Source: UBA6544 sp049601975 (lineage in GTDB: Bacteria; Pseudomonadota; Alphaproteobacteria; UBA8366). From it: a stretch of DNA of 16,507 nucleotides. Shown in pieces: positions 7,767-14,638 of this stretch. How positions within the stretch are numbered: the stretch's first letter is position 1; every line of letters starts with the position of its first letter. The notes below the pieces were generated by a model, which ran no database searches, had not been told where the DNA came from, and saw nothing but the letters and a program-made list of their open reading frames with translations. The stretch is from positions 1 through 16,507 of the forward strand of contig JBMYRC010000091.1 in NCBI GenBank assembly GCA_049601975.1, written 5' to 3'. A program made the translations under genes and the position numbers.

Positions 7767-8611
7767 TGGAAGCGGAGACAATCAAATTCGAGGCGTCGGG
7801 CGGCGTCACTTTGATCGCCGACGCTTGGGGCGATCCGGCGGCGGACCCAATCCTGTTTATGCATGGCGGTGGCCAAACCCGACATTCCTGGGGCGGTGCG
7901 GCCCGGCTTTTGGCGGAGAAAGGGTGGCGCACCCTCAGCATCGATCTGCGGGGGCACGGTGATAGCGGTTGGTCGGCGGCGGGCGATTACGAAGCGCACG
8001 ACTTCGTCGCCGATATCAATGTCGTCTTGGCGGAGCTCGGCCGTAAGGCCGTCCTTGTCGGCGCGTCGCTTGGCGGCCGAACTGCAACATTCGTCGTCGG
8101 CACCGGTGCGCCAGACCTCTGCCGTGGTTTGGTGTTGGTGGATATCACGCCGAAGATCGAGACCAAGGGGGTCGAGCGGATCCTTGCATTCATGAACAGA
8201 AATCCGGACGGGTTCGAGACCGTGGAAGATGCCGCGGACGCGGTCGCTGAATATCGCGAGCATCGCTCCCGCCCGAAGGACGTCAGTGGACTGAAGAAGA
8301 ACCTGCGGATCGGCGAGAACGGCCGTTGGTTTTGGCATTGGGACCCGAAATTCCTCGACCGCCGCCACCCGCATGACGAAGTAGCATCGAAGGAAATCAG
8401 TGAGGCTGCGTCCCGGATCAAGATTCCAACTCTATTGGTGCGTGGCGGGAGCAGCGACGTGGTAAGTCTGGAGAACGTTCAGGATTTCAAACGACTGGTC
8501 CCGCACGCTGAATTCGTCGACGTTGCCGAAGCTGGCCACATGGTTGCCGGAGACCGCAACGACGCGTTTACCGGCGGTGTGGTAGATTTCCTCGAGCGGA
8601 ACTTCGGCTAG
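7763..8611 (+). CDS. Alpha/beta hydrolase, second of a tandem pair
   Basis: A 282-aa paralogue of the preceding protein, roughly 60% identical by eye and aligned without gaps from the start through the catalytic His. The triad falls at the same numbers: Ser102 (GASLGG), Asp232 and His259. I used the GTG at 7763, which overlaps the previous stop by 4 bp and makes the N-termini match. The ATG at 7766, in a TGATG overlap with that stop, is an equally reasonable start and shortens the protein by one residue. The overlap implies translational coupling. The strongest differences lie at 65-80, 105-125 and 200-220, which include the cap/substrate region, so the two copies may have different substrates. 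A palindromic repeat follows the stop codon. Confidence 0.92.
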   Translation: MMEAETIKFEASGGVTLIADAWGDPAADPILFMHGGGQTRHSWGGAARLLAEKGWRTLSIDLRGHGDSGWSAAGDYEAHDFVADINVVLAELGRKAVLVGASLGGRTATFVVGTGAPDLCRGLVLVDITPKIETKGVERILAFMNRNPDGFETVEDAADAVAEYREHRSRPKDVSGLKKNLRIGENGRWFWHWDPKFLDRRHPHDEVASKEISEAASRIKIPTLLVRGGSSDVVSLENVQDFKRLVPHAEFVDVAEAGHMVAGDRNDAFTGGVVDFLERNFG

Positions 8612-8622
8612 GTTCGCTCGCC

Positions 8623-8681
8623 CTTCGACAAGCTCAGGGTGAGGTCTTGCACGCAAACACCTCATTCTGAGCCTGTCGAAG
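8623..8681. repeat. Palindromic dispersed repeat (REP-like), possible terminator
   Basis: Two 22-nt arms (8623-8644 and 8660-8681) form an inverted repeat with three mismatched positions, all tolerable as G-U or A-C, around a 15-nt loop. The arms contain CTTCGACA-AGCTCAGG and its complement CTGAGCCTGTCGAAG, a motif I recognise as a frequent dispersed repeat in alphaproteobacterial intergenic DNA. It begins 11 bp after the second hydrolase gene and could end its transcript, though no T-run follows. Confidence 0.7.
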
Positions 8682-8699
8682 TATGACTCTTCGTTGCGT

Positions 8700-8705
8700 T
8701 ATACT
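8700..8705 (+). promoter_or_regulatory. Possible -10 element for a leaderless CULT-gene transcript
   Basis: TATACT lies 5 nt before the CULT-gene ATG, where a Shine-Dalgarno would be expected and none is seen. Transcription would then start at or next to the ATG. No good -35 hexamer is visible 16-18 nt upstream, where the repeat element ends. Confidence 0.35.
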
Positions 8706-8710
8706 GCCGC

Positions 8711-9076
8711 ATGCTTAAAGACTCCGAAGACACGCTCATCGAAGACGACGTCACGGAAGAAGAGGCGAGCGAAGTTTATTGCGCTGCCTGCGGGCACTTC
8801 GTCACGCGGACAGATTGGCGCATGACATTCGACGGCGCGCACGAACACACCCTCTTTAATCCGGCCGGAATTTTGTTCCGGGTTCTTTGCTTCAAGGAAG
8901 CGCCGGGGGCCGACGCGCCGGGGGAGGCCACAACTGAATTCTCTTGGTTCAATGGCCATGCCTGGCGGATCGCGTTCTGTGGCGGGTGTGCCACGCATCT
9001 CGGTTGGCGCTTCCAGGGTACCGGTGTCTTCTTCGGTCTGGTGAAGCCGAAACTGACGATGAGAAAGCCAGGATAG
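8711..9076 (+). CDS. Single-domain CULT protein (bacterial cereblon thalidomide-binding-domain homologue)
   Basis: A 121-aa protein made of one CULT domain, the fold that binds thalidomide and cyclic-imide ligands in eukaryotic cereblon. Zinc cysteines are Cys24, Cys27 (CAAC), Cys90 and Cys93 (CGGC). The aromatic cage is Trp79 (FSWF), Trp85 and Trp99 (HLGW), with Phe77 and Phe101 beside it. HEHTLFNPAGILFRVLCF at 44-61 is the family core. As I recall, the Magnetospirillum homologue MsCI4 carries the cage Trps and zinc Cys at the same numbers, which supports this ATG. The first ~20 residues are acidic. There is no signal peptide, Lon domain or E3-adaptor part. The native ligand is unknown; uridine and cyclic imides bind homologues in vitro. 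It converges on msrA with a 7-bp gap. Confidence 0.93.
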   Translation: MLKDSEDTLIEDDVTEEEASEVYCAACGHFVTRTDWRMTFDGAHEHTLFNPAGILFRVLCFKEAPGADAPGEATTEFSWFNGHAWRIAFCGGCATHLGWRFQGTGVFFGLVKPKLTMRKPG

Positions 9077-9083
9077 AGCGGCG

Positions 9084-9743
9084 CTACTCTGCCGCGACAC
9101 CGATGCCCACGGGGCACGTCACGCCGGTGCCGCCGAGGCCGCAATAGCCGGACGGATTCTTCGCCAAATACTGCTGGTGATAATCTTCAGCATAGTAGTA
9201 CTCCGGCGCGTCGAGGATTTCCGTTGTGATATCCGGATGCCCGGCCTTGGCGAGTTCCGCTTGATAGGCGGCGCGGGATGCTTCGGCAGCGGCTTTTTGC
9301 GCGTCCGAATAGACGTAAATGCCCGACCGGTACTGCGTGCCCATATCGTTGCCTTGGCGCATCCCCTGGGTCGGGTTGTGGCCTTCCCAGAATTTTCCGA
9401 GCAGAGTTTGAAACGACACTTTCATCGGGTGATAGACAACCAGAACGACTTCGTTATGGCCGGTGCGGCCCGAACAGACTTCTTCGTAGGTCGGATTCGG
9501 CGTGATACCGGCGGCGTAGCCGACGGATGTCGAGAAGACACCTTCCGTTTGCCAGAAGACGCGTTCGGCTCCCCAGAAGCACCCGAGGCCGAAAATGACT
9601 TTTTCGGTGCCATGCGGGAACGGGCCTTTCAGCGGGTTCTTGTTTACGAAATGGCTCGCCGGCACCGGCATCTCGGCGCTACGTCCCGGCAGGGCCGTCT
9701 CGGCGGTTGGTAATTCCAATTTTTTGGGCGATGTGAAAAACAT
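9084..9743 (-). CDS. msrA: Peptide-methionine (S)-S-oxide reductase MsrA
   Basis: A 219-aa MsrA, which reduces the S-epimer of methionine sulfoxide in proteins and free Met. The nucleophilic Cys55 is in the GCFWGAERVFW signature. EEVCSGRTGHNEVV, GMRQGNDMGTQYRSGIY and YYYAEDYHQQYLAKNP are all present. A late Cys in the C-terminal tail (GVTCP) may serve as the resolving residue. The frame is open to 9962, but the ATG at 9743 gives the same N-terminal layout as E. coli MsrA (ALPGR near residue 20, then the catalytic loop near 55), so the longer form is unlikely. No export signal is seen, so it is probably cytosolic. It is divergent from the amine oxidase and tail-to-tail with the CULT gene. Confidence 0.96.
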   Translation of the reverse strand: MFFTSPKKLELPTAETALPGRSAEMPVPASHFVNKNPLKGPFPHGTEKVIFGLGCFWGAERVFWQTEGVFSTSVGYAAGITPNPTYEEVCSGRTGHNEVVLVVYHPMKVSFQTLLGKFWEGHNPTQGMRQGNDMGTQYRSGIYVYSDAQKAAAEASRAAYQAELAKAGHPDITTEILDAPEYYYAEDYHQQYLAKNPSGYCGLGGTGVTCPVGIGVAAE

Positions 9744-9856
9744 GATCGATATTCCCGTGCCTGCGTTTGCTGTCTGCTTGTATATTGGGGATAGGTGAGC
9801 CCATCGGCAAGGTTTTGCCGCGTTTGGCCATGTCACATTTGCGGGAAGGAACGGAC

Positions 9857-11101
9857 GTGTCGGGGGAGCTGGATGTCGTGATTGTCGGCGCGGGGGCGGC
9901 GGGACTCTCCGCTGCGCGCACTCTGTGCGATGTCGGTCTCGTGGTAGTTGTGCTGGAAGCAAAGGACCGGATCGGTGGCCGCGCCTATACGGATGACGAG
10001 AGCGTAGGCATCGCGTGGGACCAAGGGGCGCATTGGTTGCACGATCAAGGGCGCAACTTTTTCGCGGAGTTTGCCACCGCCCAAGAAATTACGCTGGAGC
10101 CAGTTGCCGAAGGTAAGCGGATATGGACCGAGAAGGGATGGGCGGATGCGGGATACGTTCGCGATTACGAAGCCTATTGTGACCTCGTTTTCGACCGCAT
10201 CCAAAGATTGGGCGTCGCCGCGGAAGATGTAGCGGTCTCGGATGCGGTGCCCGATCACTTCCAATTTCGCCCAATGTTCGAGTCTTGGTATGCGGCACTC
10301 TCCGGCATGGAGCCGGAGCGGAGCTCCGCCTTCGACGATTATCGCTATCTGGACGATACGGGAAACCGCCGAGTGCGTTGCGGTTACGGCGCTTTATTGG
10401 CGCGATACGGTGAAGGTATTCCTCTTTCTCTCTCGACCTCTGTGCGGGGGATCGATTGGTCGGGCACGGATGTAGTGGTTGAGACTTCGGGCGGCACGCT
10501 GCGCGCGAAAGCTGTCATTGTCACGGTCTCGAACAATGTCCTGGCGGCGGACGCGATACGGTTTGCGCCGCGCCTCCCCGGTCCGCTCGTCGAGGCCTTC
10601 ACAAACATACCGCTCGGTGAGGCGGAGAAAGTCGCGATTGCATTCGACCGCGATGTATTCGGGTTGGACGATGCGCATGTTGCCTACGTTCACGCGACGA
10701 ACGAGGCGGTACGGTTCCAGATACGCCCGTTCGATGAGAATATCGCCGTCGCCTATATGGCGGGCCAGTTTGCCAGATCGATCTCCAAGATCGGGGAAGA
10801 CGAGATGACCGCGTTTGCGGTCGACCGCCTGGTCGATGCGTTCGGCACCGATATCCGAAATGCAATCACCGCCACGAAAGCGACCGGATGGTGCGAAGAC
10901 CCGCATATTCGCGGCGGTTACTCGACAGCGCGTTTGGGTTATGCGGACGATCGGTTCACGCTGGCGGAGCCTGTCGGCGAGCGCCTCTATTTTGCGGGCG
11001 AAGCTCACGCGGTCAACGCGTATGGCACCGTGCATGGTGCCCACAACTCAGGTGTCGAGACCGCGGAGCGTGTCATCCGTCGGCTTAACGGAGCCTCGTG
11101 A
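9857..11101 (+). CDS. FAD-dependent amine oxidase family protein
   Basis: A flavoprotein of about 414 aa in the monoamine oxidase / phytoene desaturase superfamily. An FAD-binding Rossmann motif VIVGAGAAGL starts at residue 8 and is followed by the LEAKDRIGGRAYTD stretch that contacts the flavin. The C-terminus has the LYFAGEAHAVNAYGTVHGAHNSG motif that closes the FAD site. I chose GTG at 9857 because GGAAGGA sits 6 nt before it. ATG at 9830 and TTG at 9767 are in frame but lack a ribosome site, and they add residues outside the conserved fold. It probably oxidises a primary or secondary amine to an imine, producing peroxide; the substrate is unknown. The PrpD-like gene begins 69 bp later, so co-transcription is possible but uncertain. 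Confidence 0.9.
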   Translation: MSGELDVVIVGAGAAGLSAARTLCDVGLVVVVLEAKDRIGGRAYTDDESVGIAWDQGAHWLHDQGRNFFAEFATAQEITLEPVAEGKRIWTEKGWADAGYVRDYEAYCDLVFDRIQRLGVAAEDVAVSDAVPDHFQFRPMFESWYAALSGMEPERSSAFDDYRYLDDTGNRRVRCGYGALLARYGEGIPLSLSTSVRGIDWSGTDVVVETSGGTLRAKAVIVTVSNNVLAADAIRFAPRLPGPLVEAFTNIPLGEAEKVAIAFDRDVFGLDDAHVAYVHATNEAVRFQIRPFDENIAVAYMAGQFARSISKIGEDEMTAFAVDRLVDAFGTDIRNAITATKATGWCEDPHIRGGYSTARLGYADDRFTLAEPVGERLYFAGEAHAVNAYGTVHGAHNSGVETAERVIRRLNGAS

Positions 11102-11119
11102 GTGAGCATTGGTGTTCGA

Positions 11120-11141
11120 TATGGCGGCTTTGCGCGCCATA
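11120..11141 (+). terminator. Small hairpin after the amine oxidase gene, weak terminator candidate
   Basis: TATGGCG (11120-11126) pairs with CGCCATA (11135-11141) over an 8-nt loop, followed by the weakly T-rich CTTATTGC. It lies between the amine oxidase stop and the ribosome site of the MmgE/PrpD gene. It may partly end transcription or fold in a leader. Confidence 0.35.
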
Positions 11142-11170
11142 CTTATTGCTAAGAATTTTGGAGGATTATC

Positions 11171-12580
11171 ATGGCGCTCGATCAAGCAACATCGGTTAGA
11201 AACGACGCGACGGAACCTGTCCTGAAACAATTGGCCGATTGGGCCGGTGACGTCTCGCCGGATTGGCCGGAACTGGCGCTCGAACGGGCAGCACATGCCT
11301 TCGGAGATACGGTCGCTTGCATGATCGCGGGAGCGGATGATGCCAGTCCGGCGAATGTACGGCGCGGTGTGTCCGCTTGGGGCAGCGGTCCGTCCTCGGT
11401 CGCGGGGCAAACCGAGAAGTTGCCCGCACCCTGGGCTGCGATGTCGAATGGTACGGCGGCCCATGCGCTGGATTATGACGACAACGTCCAAGTGGTGCTG
11501 GGGCATACCTCTGCAGTTCAGGTGCCGGCGCTTTTGGCGCTGGGCGAGGCGATCGGGGCGAGCGGTCAGCAATTGGTCGATGCCTATATCGTTGGGTTTG
11601 AAATCCAAATGGCCTTGGGGCGGGGTGTGAATTGGTCGCATTACAATATCGGTTGGCATTCGACCTCGACCATTATCGGTATCGGAACGGCGGGGGCGTG
11701 CGCGCGGCTACTCGGCCTTGACCGCCTGGGTATGGCGCATGCGCTTAGCCTCGGCACGTCGATGGCGTGCGGGCCGAAAGCGCAGTTCGGCTCGATGGCG
11801 AAATCCTTTCATGCGGGACTCTCCGCCCAGCATGCGGTGACCTCGGCGCAACTCGCGGCCGCGGGTCTAGAAGGTCGGATGGAAGTTTTGGAAGCACCGA
11901 TGGGCTTTCTCGAGCTGTTCGGTGGCAATTTTCCACCCGGGTGGGAGAAGTCTCTGGAAGGATTCGGTGAGGAGTTGGCGATTCTGGAACATGGTATCGT
12001 CCCCAAGCGCCACCCTTGTTGCGCTTCGACCCATAAATGCCTCGACGCGGTGCTCGACCTGCGGCGCGAACATGGGTTCACGGCGGATGAAGTCGACAGC
12101 GTCCATACGGTCGTCGGCAGTTCCAACAAGCGGAACCTCTCCTACGACGACCCGCAAACCGACCGTGAGGCGAAATTCTCGATGCAATATTGCGTGGCGC
12201 TTGGTCTGGTGCAGGATCATCTACGCATCGCCGATTTTGCGCCGGAAGCCGTCTTTCGCCCGGAACTGCGGGCGCTGATCCCCCGCATCACCATGGATGC
12301 GTTTCCGGTCGAGATGGAACACGCGGCGACGACCCCGCCGGATCATGAAGTGACCGTGCGTTTAAAGGACGGCCGTGTGTTGGAGACCACTCGAGCCCAT
12401 CCTCGAGGCACAATCGACGATCCGTTCGACGAGGCTGATCGTATTGCGAAATTCGCCGACTGTGTGGCTGGAAGATTGAATGAGGCGGAGAGCACGGAGC
12501 TGAGCTCGCTTCTATCGACTTTCCGCGAATTGGAAGAGCTGGAGCCTGTCACCCGGTTCTTGCGCTTCGACGCAGGGTAG
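11171..12580 (+). CDS. MmgE/PrpD family protein
   Basis: A 469-aa member of the MmgE/PrpD family, which includes 2-methylcitrate dehydratase, cis-aconitate decarboxylase and iminodisuccinate epimerase. An all-helical N-terminal domain carries NGTAAHALDYDDN (His98, Asp101, Asp103) and GWHSTSTIIGIGTAGACARLLGL (His163) at the family's active-site positions. The lid-type C-terminal part has VPKRHPCCAS (Lys279, His281). A GGAGG ribosome site precedes the ATG. The large subunit of an aconitase-type dehydratase starts 5 bp after the stop. No prpB, prpC or propionyl-CoA gene is near, so 2-methylcitrate dehydratase is not supported. It probably performs an elimination, isomerisation or decarboxylation on a hydroxy polycarboxylate. 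Confidence 0.93.
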   Translation: MALDQATSVRNDATEPVLKQLADWAGDVSPDWPELALERAAHAFGDTVACMIAGADDASPANVRRGVSAWGSGPSSVAGQTEKLPAPWAAMSNGTAAHALDYDDNVQVVLGHTSAVQVPALLALGEAIGASGQQLVDAYIVGFEIQMALGRGVNWSHYNIGWHSTSTIIGIGTAGACARLLGLDRLGMAHALSLGTSMACGPKAQFGSMAKSFHAGLSAQHAVTSAQLAAAGLEGRMEVLEAPMGFLELFGGNFPPGWEKSLEGFGEELAILEHGIVPKRHPCCASTHKCLDAVLDLRREHGFTADEVDSVHTVVGSSNKRNLSYDDPQTDREAKFSMQYCVALGLVQDHLRIADFAPEAVFRPELRALIPRITMDAFPVEMEHAATTPPDHEVTVRLKDGRVLETTRAHPRGTIDDPFDEADRIAKFADCVAGRLNEAESTELSSLLSTFRELEELEPVTRFLRFDAG

Positions 12581-12585
12581 CTTTC

Positions 12586-13833
12586 ATGGGACACACAATT
12601 ACTGAGAAAATTCTCGCTGCGCATTCGGAACAAAAATCCGTCGCGCCCGGCGATATTGTCATGGCCGATCTGGACCTTGTCGTCGACCTGGATATCGTCT
12701 TCGGCATCACTGGCGGACATCAGACGCCGACCCGAGTATTCGATCCGGACAAGATAGTCGTTGTCGCGGACCACACCGTCCCGGCACCGAGCATTGCCGC
12801 CGCCAACGCGATGAAACGGATGCGTCAATTCGTTGACAAGTTCGGTATCGAAAAATTCTATGACGAAGGGCGGCATGGCATCGCCCATGTGGTCTTGGGC
12901 GAAGATGGATTGGCGCTCCCCGGAATGACGCTCGCCTGTGACGATTCGCATTCTTGCTCCTCAGGTGCCCTCAACTGCCTTGCGCGCGGCTTGGGCTTGG
13001 CGGATATGATGTATGCGCTCTGCAAGGGGCAGGCGTGGTACATGGTCGGGCCGACCGTGAAGCTGATCCTCGACGGCGATCTTGGCGAGCGTGTCTATGC
13101 CCGCGATATCCTGCATCACATTGCCCATATTCACGGAGCCTTTCCAGGCCGCAATCTGGAATGGGACGGCGACACCATTTCCGCCATGCCGATGCAGGGG
13201 CGATTTACCCTGGCGACGCTCTCGGCGGAGCTCTCGGCGGAATTTTCACTATTCCGCCACGATGACGTTCTAGCCTCGTATCTCGATGGCCGGGCGTCGA
13301 AACCGTATGAGCCGGTCGACCCTGATCCCGACGCAACGTATGAACAGACAATCCGGATTGATGTGTCGGACTTGGAGCCATTGGTGGTCTTGCCACACAA
13401 AGTTGCGCACAATGCCTGCCCGGCGACCGAGCTATCCGAGACAAAAATCGACCAAGCCTTTATAGGGTCTTGTGCCAATGGCCGGATCGAGGATTTCGCC
13501 ATCGCAGCCGAGATAATGGCCGGCCGCCAAGTTGCCCCCGGCGTGCGCATGATCGTAACGCCGGGAAGCCAAAGTGTTCTCAAGGAAGCCATGGCGAAAG
13601 GCTATGTAGCGACCTTGATGGACGCCGGTGCGGTAGTCACAAATTCCACCTGCGGAGCTTGCTACGGCGGCCATATGGGAGTGCTCGGCGACGGCGAGGT
13701 GTGCATCACCGCCAGCACGCGAAATTTCCAGGGCCGCATGGGCAGCGCCGAGGCGGATATTTATCTGGGATCACCGGCAACGGTCGCGGCTTCCGCCGTA
13801 CGGGGTGTCATCACCGATCCACGGGAGATCTGA
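12586..13833 (+). CDS. Aconitase/3-isopropylmalate dehydratase family, large subunit
   Basis: A 415-aa large subunit of a split aconitase-superfamily hydro-lyase carrying a [4Fe-4S] cluster. Cluster ligands are Cys296 (GSCANGR), Cys356 and Cys359 (TCGACYGGHMG). DDSHSCSSGAL near residues 119-129 is the family substrate/cluster motif. The length matches the short archaeal-type LeuC2/homoaconitase-like group (about 420) rather than the ~466-aa bacterial LeuC. It forms a tight unit with the PrpD-like gene before it (5 bp) and the small subunit after it (3 bp). The reaction should be reversible dehydration/hydration of a malate-type hydroxy acid. Leucine synthesis, dimethylmalate dehydration and methylcitrate-like chemistry are candidates; catabolic neighbours favour the latter kinds. 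Confidence 0.9.
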   Translation: MGHTITEKILAAHSEQKSVAPGDIVMADLDLVVDLDIVFGITGGHQTPTRVFDPDKIVVVADHTVPAPSIAAANAMKRMRQFVDKFGIEKFYDEGRHGIAHVVLGEDGLALPGMTLACDDSHSCSSGALNCLARGLGLADMMYALCKGQAWYMVGPTVKLILDGDLGERVYARDILHHIAHIHGAFPGRNLEWDGDTISAMPMQGRFTLATLSAELSAEFSLFRHDDVLASYLDGRASKPYEPVDPDPDATYEQTIRIDVSDLEPLVVLPHKVAHNACPATELSETKIDQAFIGSCANGRIEDFAIAAEIMAGRQVAPGVRMIVTPGSQSVLKEAMAKGYVATLMDAGAVVTNSTCGACYGGHMGVLGDGEVCITASTRNFQGRMGSAEADIYLGSPATVAASAVRGVITDPREI

Positions 13834-13836
13834 GTC

Positions 13837-14343
13837 ATGGCTTTGCAAATCGAAGGGACCGCTTGGGTTTTCGGCGACGATATCAACACGGATTTGATAT
13901 TACCGGGGGCCGCATTTTTGCTGCCGGTAGAGGAGCAGATCAAATATTGTTTTTCCGCCAATAGGCCCGGCTGGTGTGACGAAGTGCAGCCCGGTGACGT
14001 GATCATTGCGGGCACGAATTTTGGCCTCGGATCGGCGCGGCCGATCGGCAACGTCTTCGCGCGGCTCGGGGTCGTTGGAATCGTCGCTGCTTCCTTCAAT
14101 GGGTTGGGTCTGCGGAACTGTGTAAATTACGGCGTTCATGTCCTTCCTTCCCCGGATGCGGTCGGTGCGATTGCCGATGGCGACAGGGTCGCGATCGATT
14201 GGGAAGCCGGGACCATCCGAAATTTCACGCAGGGTAACGACGTCTCGGGCAACCCGGTTCCGAGGGCGCTTCTCGATATCGCGGAGGCGGGCGGTGTCGT
14301 GCCGGTCTTGCGGGCGGAAGGCCTGCTGGAAGACGCTGAATAA
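13837..14343 (+). CDS. Aconitase/3-isopropylmalate dehydratase family, small subunit
   Basis: A 168-aa swivel-domain small subunit that completes the active site of the preceding large subunit. DDINTDLILPG at 12-22 is the usual start of the fold. NFGLGSARPIG at 61-71 occupies the place of the family motif G-S-S-R-E-H: the catalytic-type Ser66 and Arg68 are retained, but the usual Glu-His after Arg is Pro-Ile. The substrate-selecting loop (about 22-35) reads GAAFLLPVEEQIKY, unlike the YLVY/YLRT patterns I know for isopropylmalate isomerase and homoaconitase. This suggests a different substrate. GGGAGA precedes the ATG and only 3 bp separate it from the large-subunit stop, so the subunits should be made in equal amounts. 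Confidence 0.88.
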   Translation: MALQIEGTAWVFGDDINTDLILPGAAFLLPVEEQIKYCFSANRPGWCDEVQPGDVIIAGTNFGLGSARPIGNVFARLGVVGIVAASFNGLGLRNCVNYGVHVLPSPDAVGAIADGDRVAIDWEAGTIRNFTQGNDVSGNPVPRALLDIAEAGGVVPVLRAEGLLEDAE

Positions 14344-14403
14344 ATCTTAATTGACCGGAGGCTCTTTTCTCATCCGCCTTCACACCTTAAATAACCCGTT
14401 GTC

Positions 14404-14628
14404 ATGGATGAATTTCTCGATACCAAAGGTTTGGCCTGCCCACTGCCGGTGCTGAAGACGCGCCGCCTGATGAAGAAGATGGAGCCGGGCAAGGTGCTTA
14501 CCGTGGAGGCAACGGACCCGGCATCCGTGATAGACTTCAATCATTTCTGCAATACGACCGGAAATGAAATGGTCGAGCATACAGAGACTGATGGTGTGTT
14601 TACCTATGTGATCCGTTGTAGCGCGTGA
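14404..14628 (+). CDS. TusA/SirA/YedF-like sulfurtransferase family protein
   Basis: A 74-aa single-domain protein of the TusA-like fold. The N-terminal CPxP motif LACPLPVLKT holds the persulfide-carrying Cys12, followed by a helix (RRLMKKMEPG) and two strands typical of the family. Proteins of this type relay sulfur for tRNA thiolation, molybdenum cofactor or sulfur oxidation; some have no known role. It lies 60 bp after the dehydratase small subunit and 10 bp before the PLP-enzyme gene, inside the same + strand run. No tRNA-thiolation or sulfur-oxidation partner is visible in the window. No clear Shine-Dalgarno precedes the ATG. Confidence 0.9.
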   Translation: MDEFLDTKGLACPLPVLKTRRLMKKMEPGKVLTVEATDPASVIDFNHFCNTTGNEMVEHTETDGVFTYVIRCSA

Positions 14629-14638
14629 TCGGCATACC

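Noticed and set aside
6723..8374. Two long - strand open frames opposite the amidohydrolase and tandem hydrolases
   Set aside because: They resemble each other only because the two + strand paralogues do; no independent coding evidence.
9767..9856. Earlier starts (TTG 9767, ATG 9830) for the amine oxidase
   Set aside because: Neither has a ribosome site, whereas GTG 9857 has GGAAGGA at proper spacing right before the FAD motif. ATG 9830 cannot be fully excluded.
9744..9962. N-terminal extension of msrA to 9962
   Set aside because: The extra ~73 residues are Pro/Arg-rich low-complexity sequence with no homologous counterpart in MsrA, and they overlap the start of the divergent amine oxidase.
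12586..14343. Naming the dehydratase pair leuC/leuD
   Set aside because: The short large subunit, changed small-subunit motif and PrpD-like partner make leucine biosynthesis unlikely; no leuA or leuB is nearby.
14351..14393. Possible promoter before the TusA-like gene (TTGACC and TTAAAT)
   Set aside because: The two hexamers are 31 nt apart, and the correctly spaced position is GC-rich.
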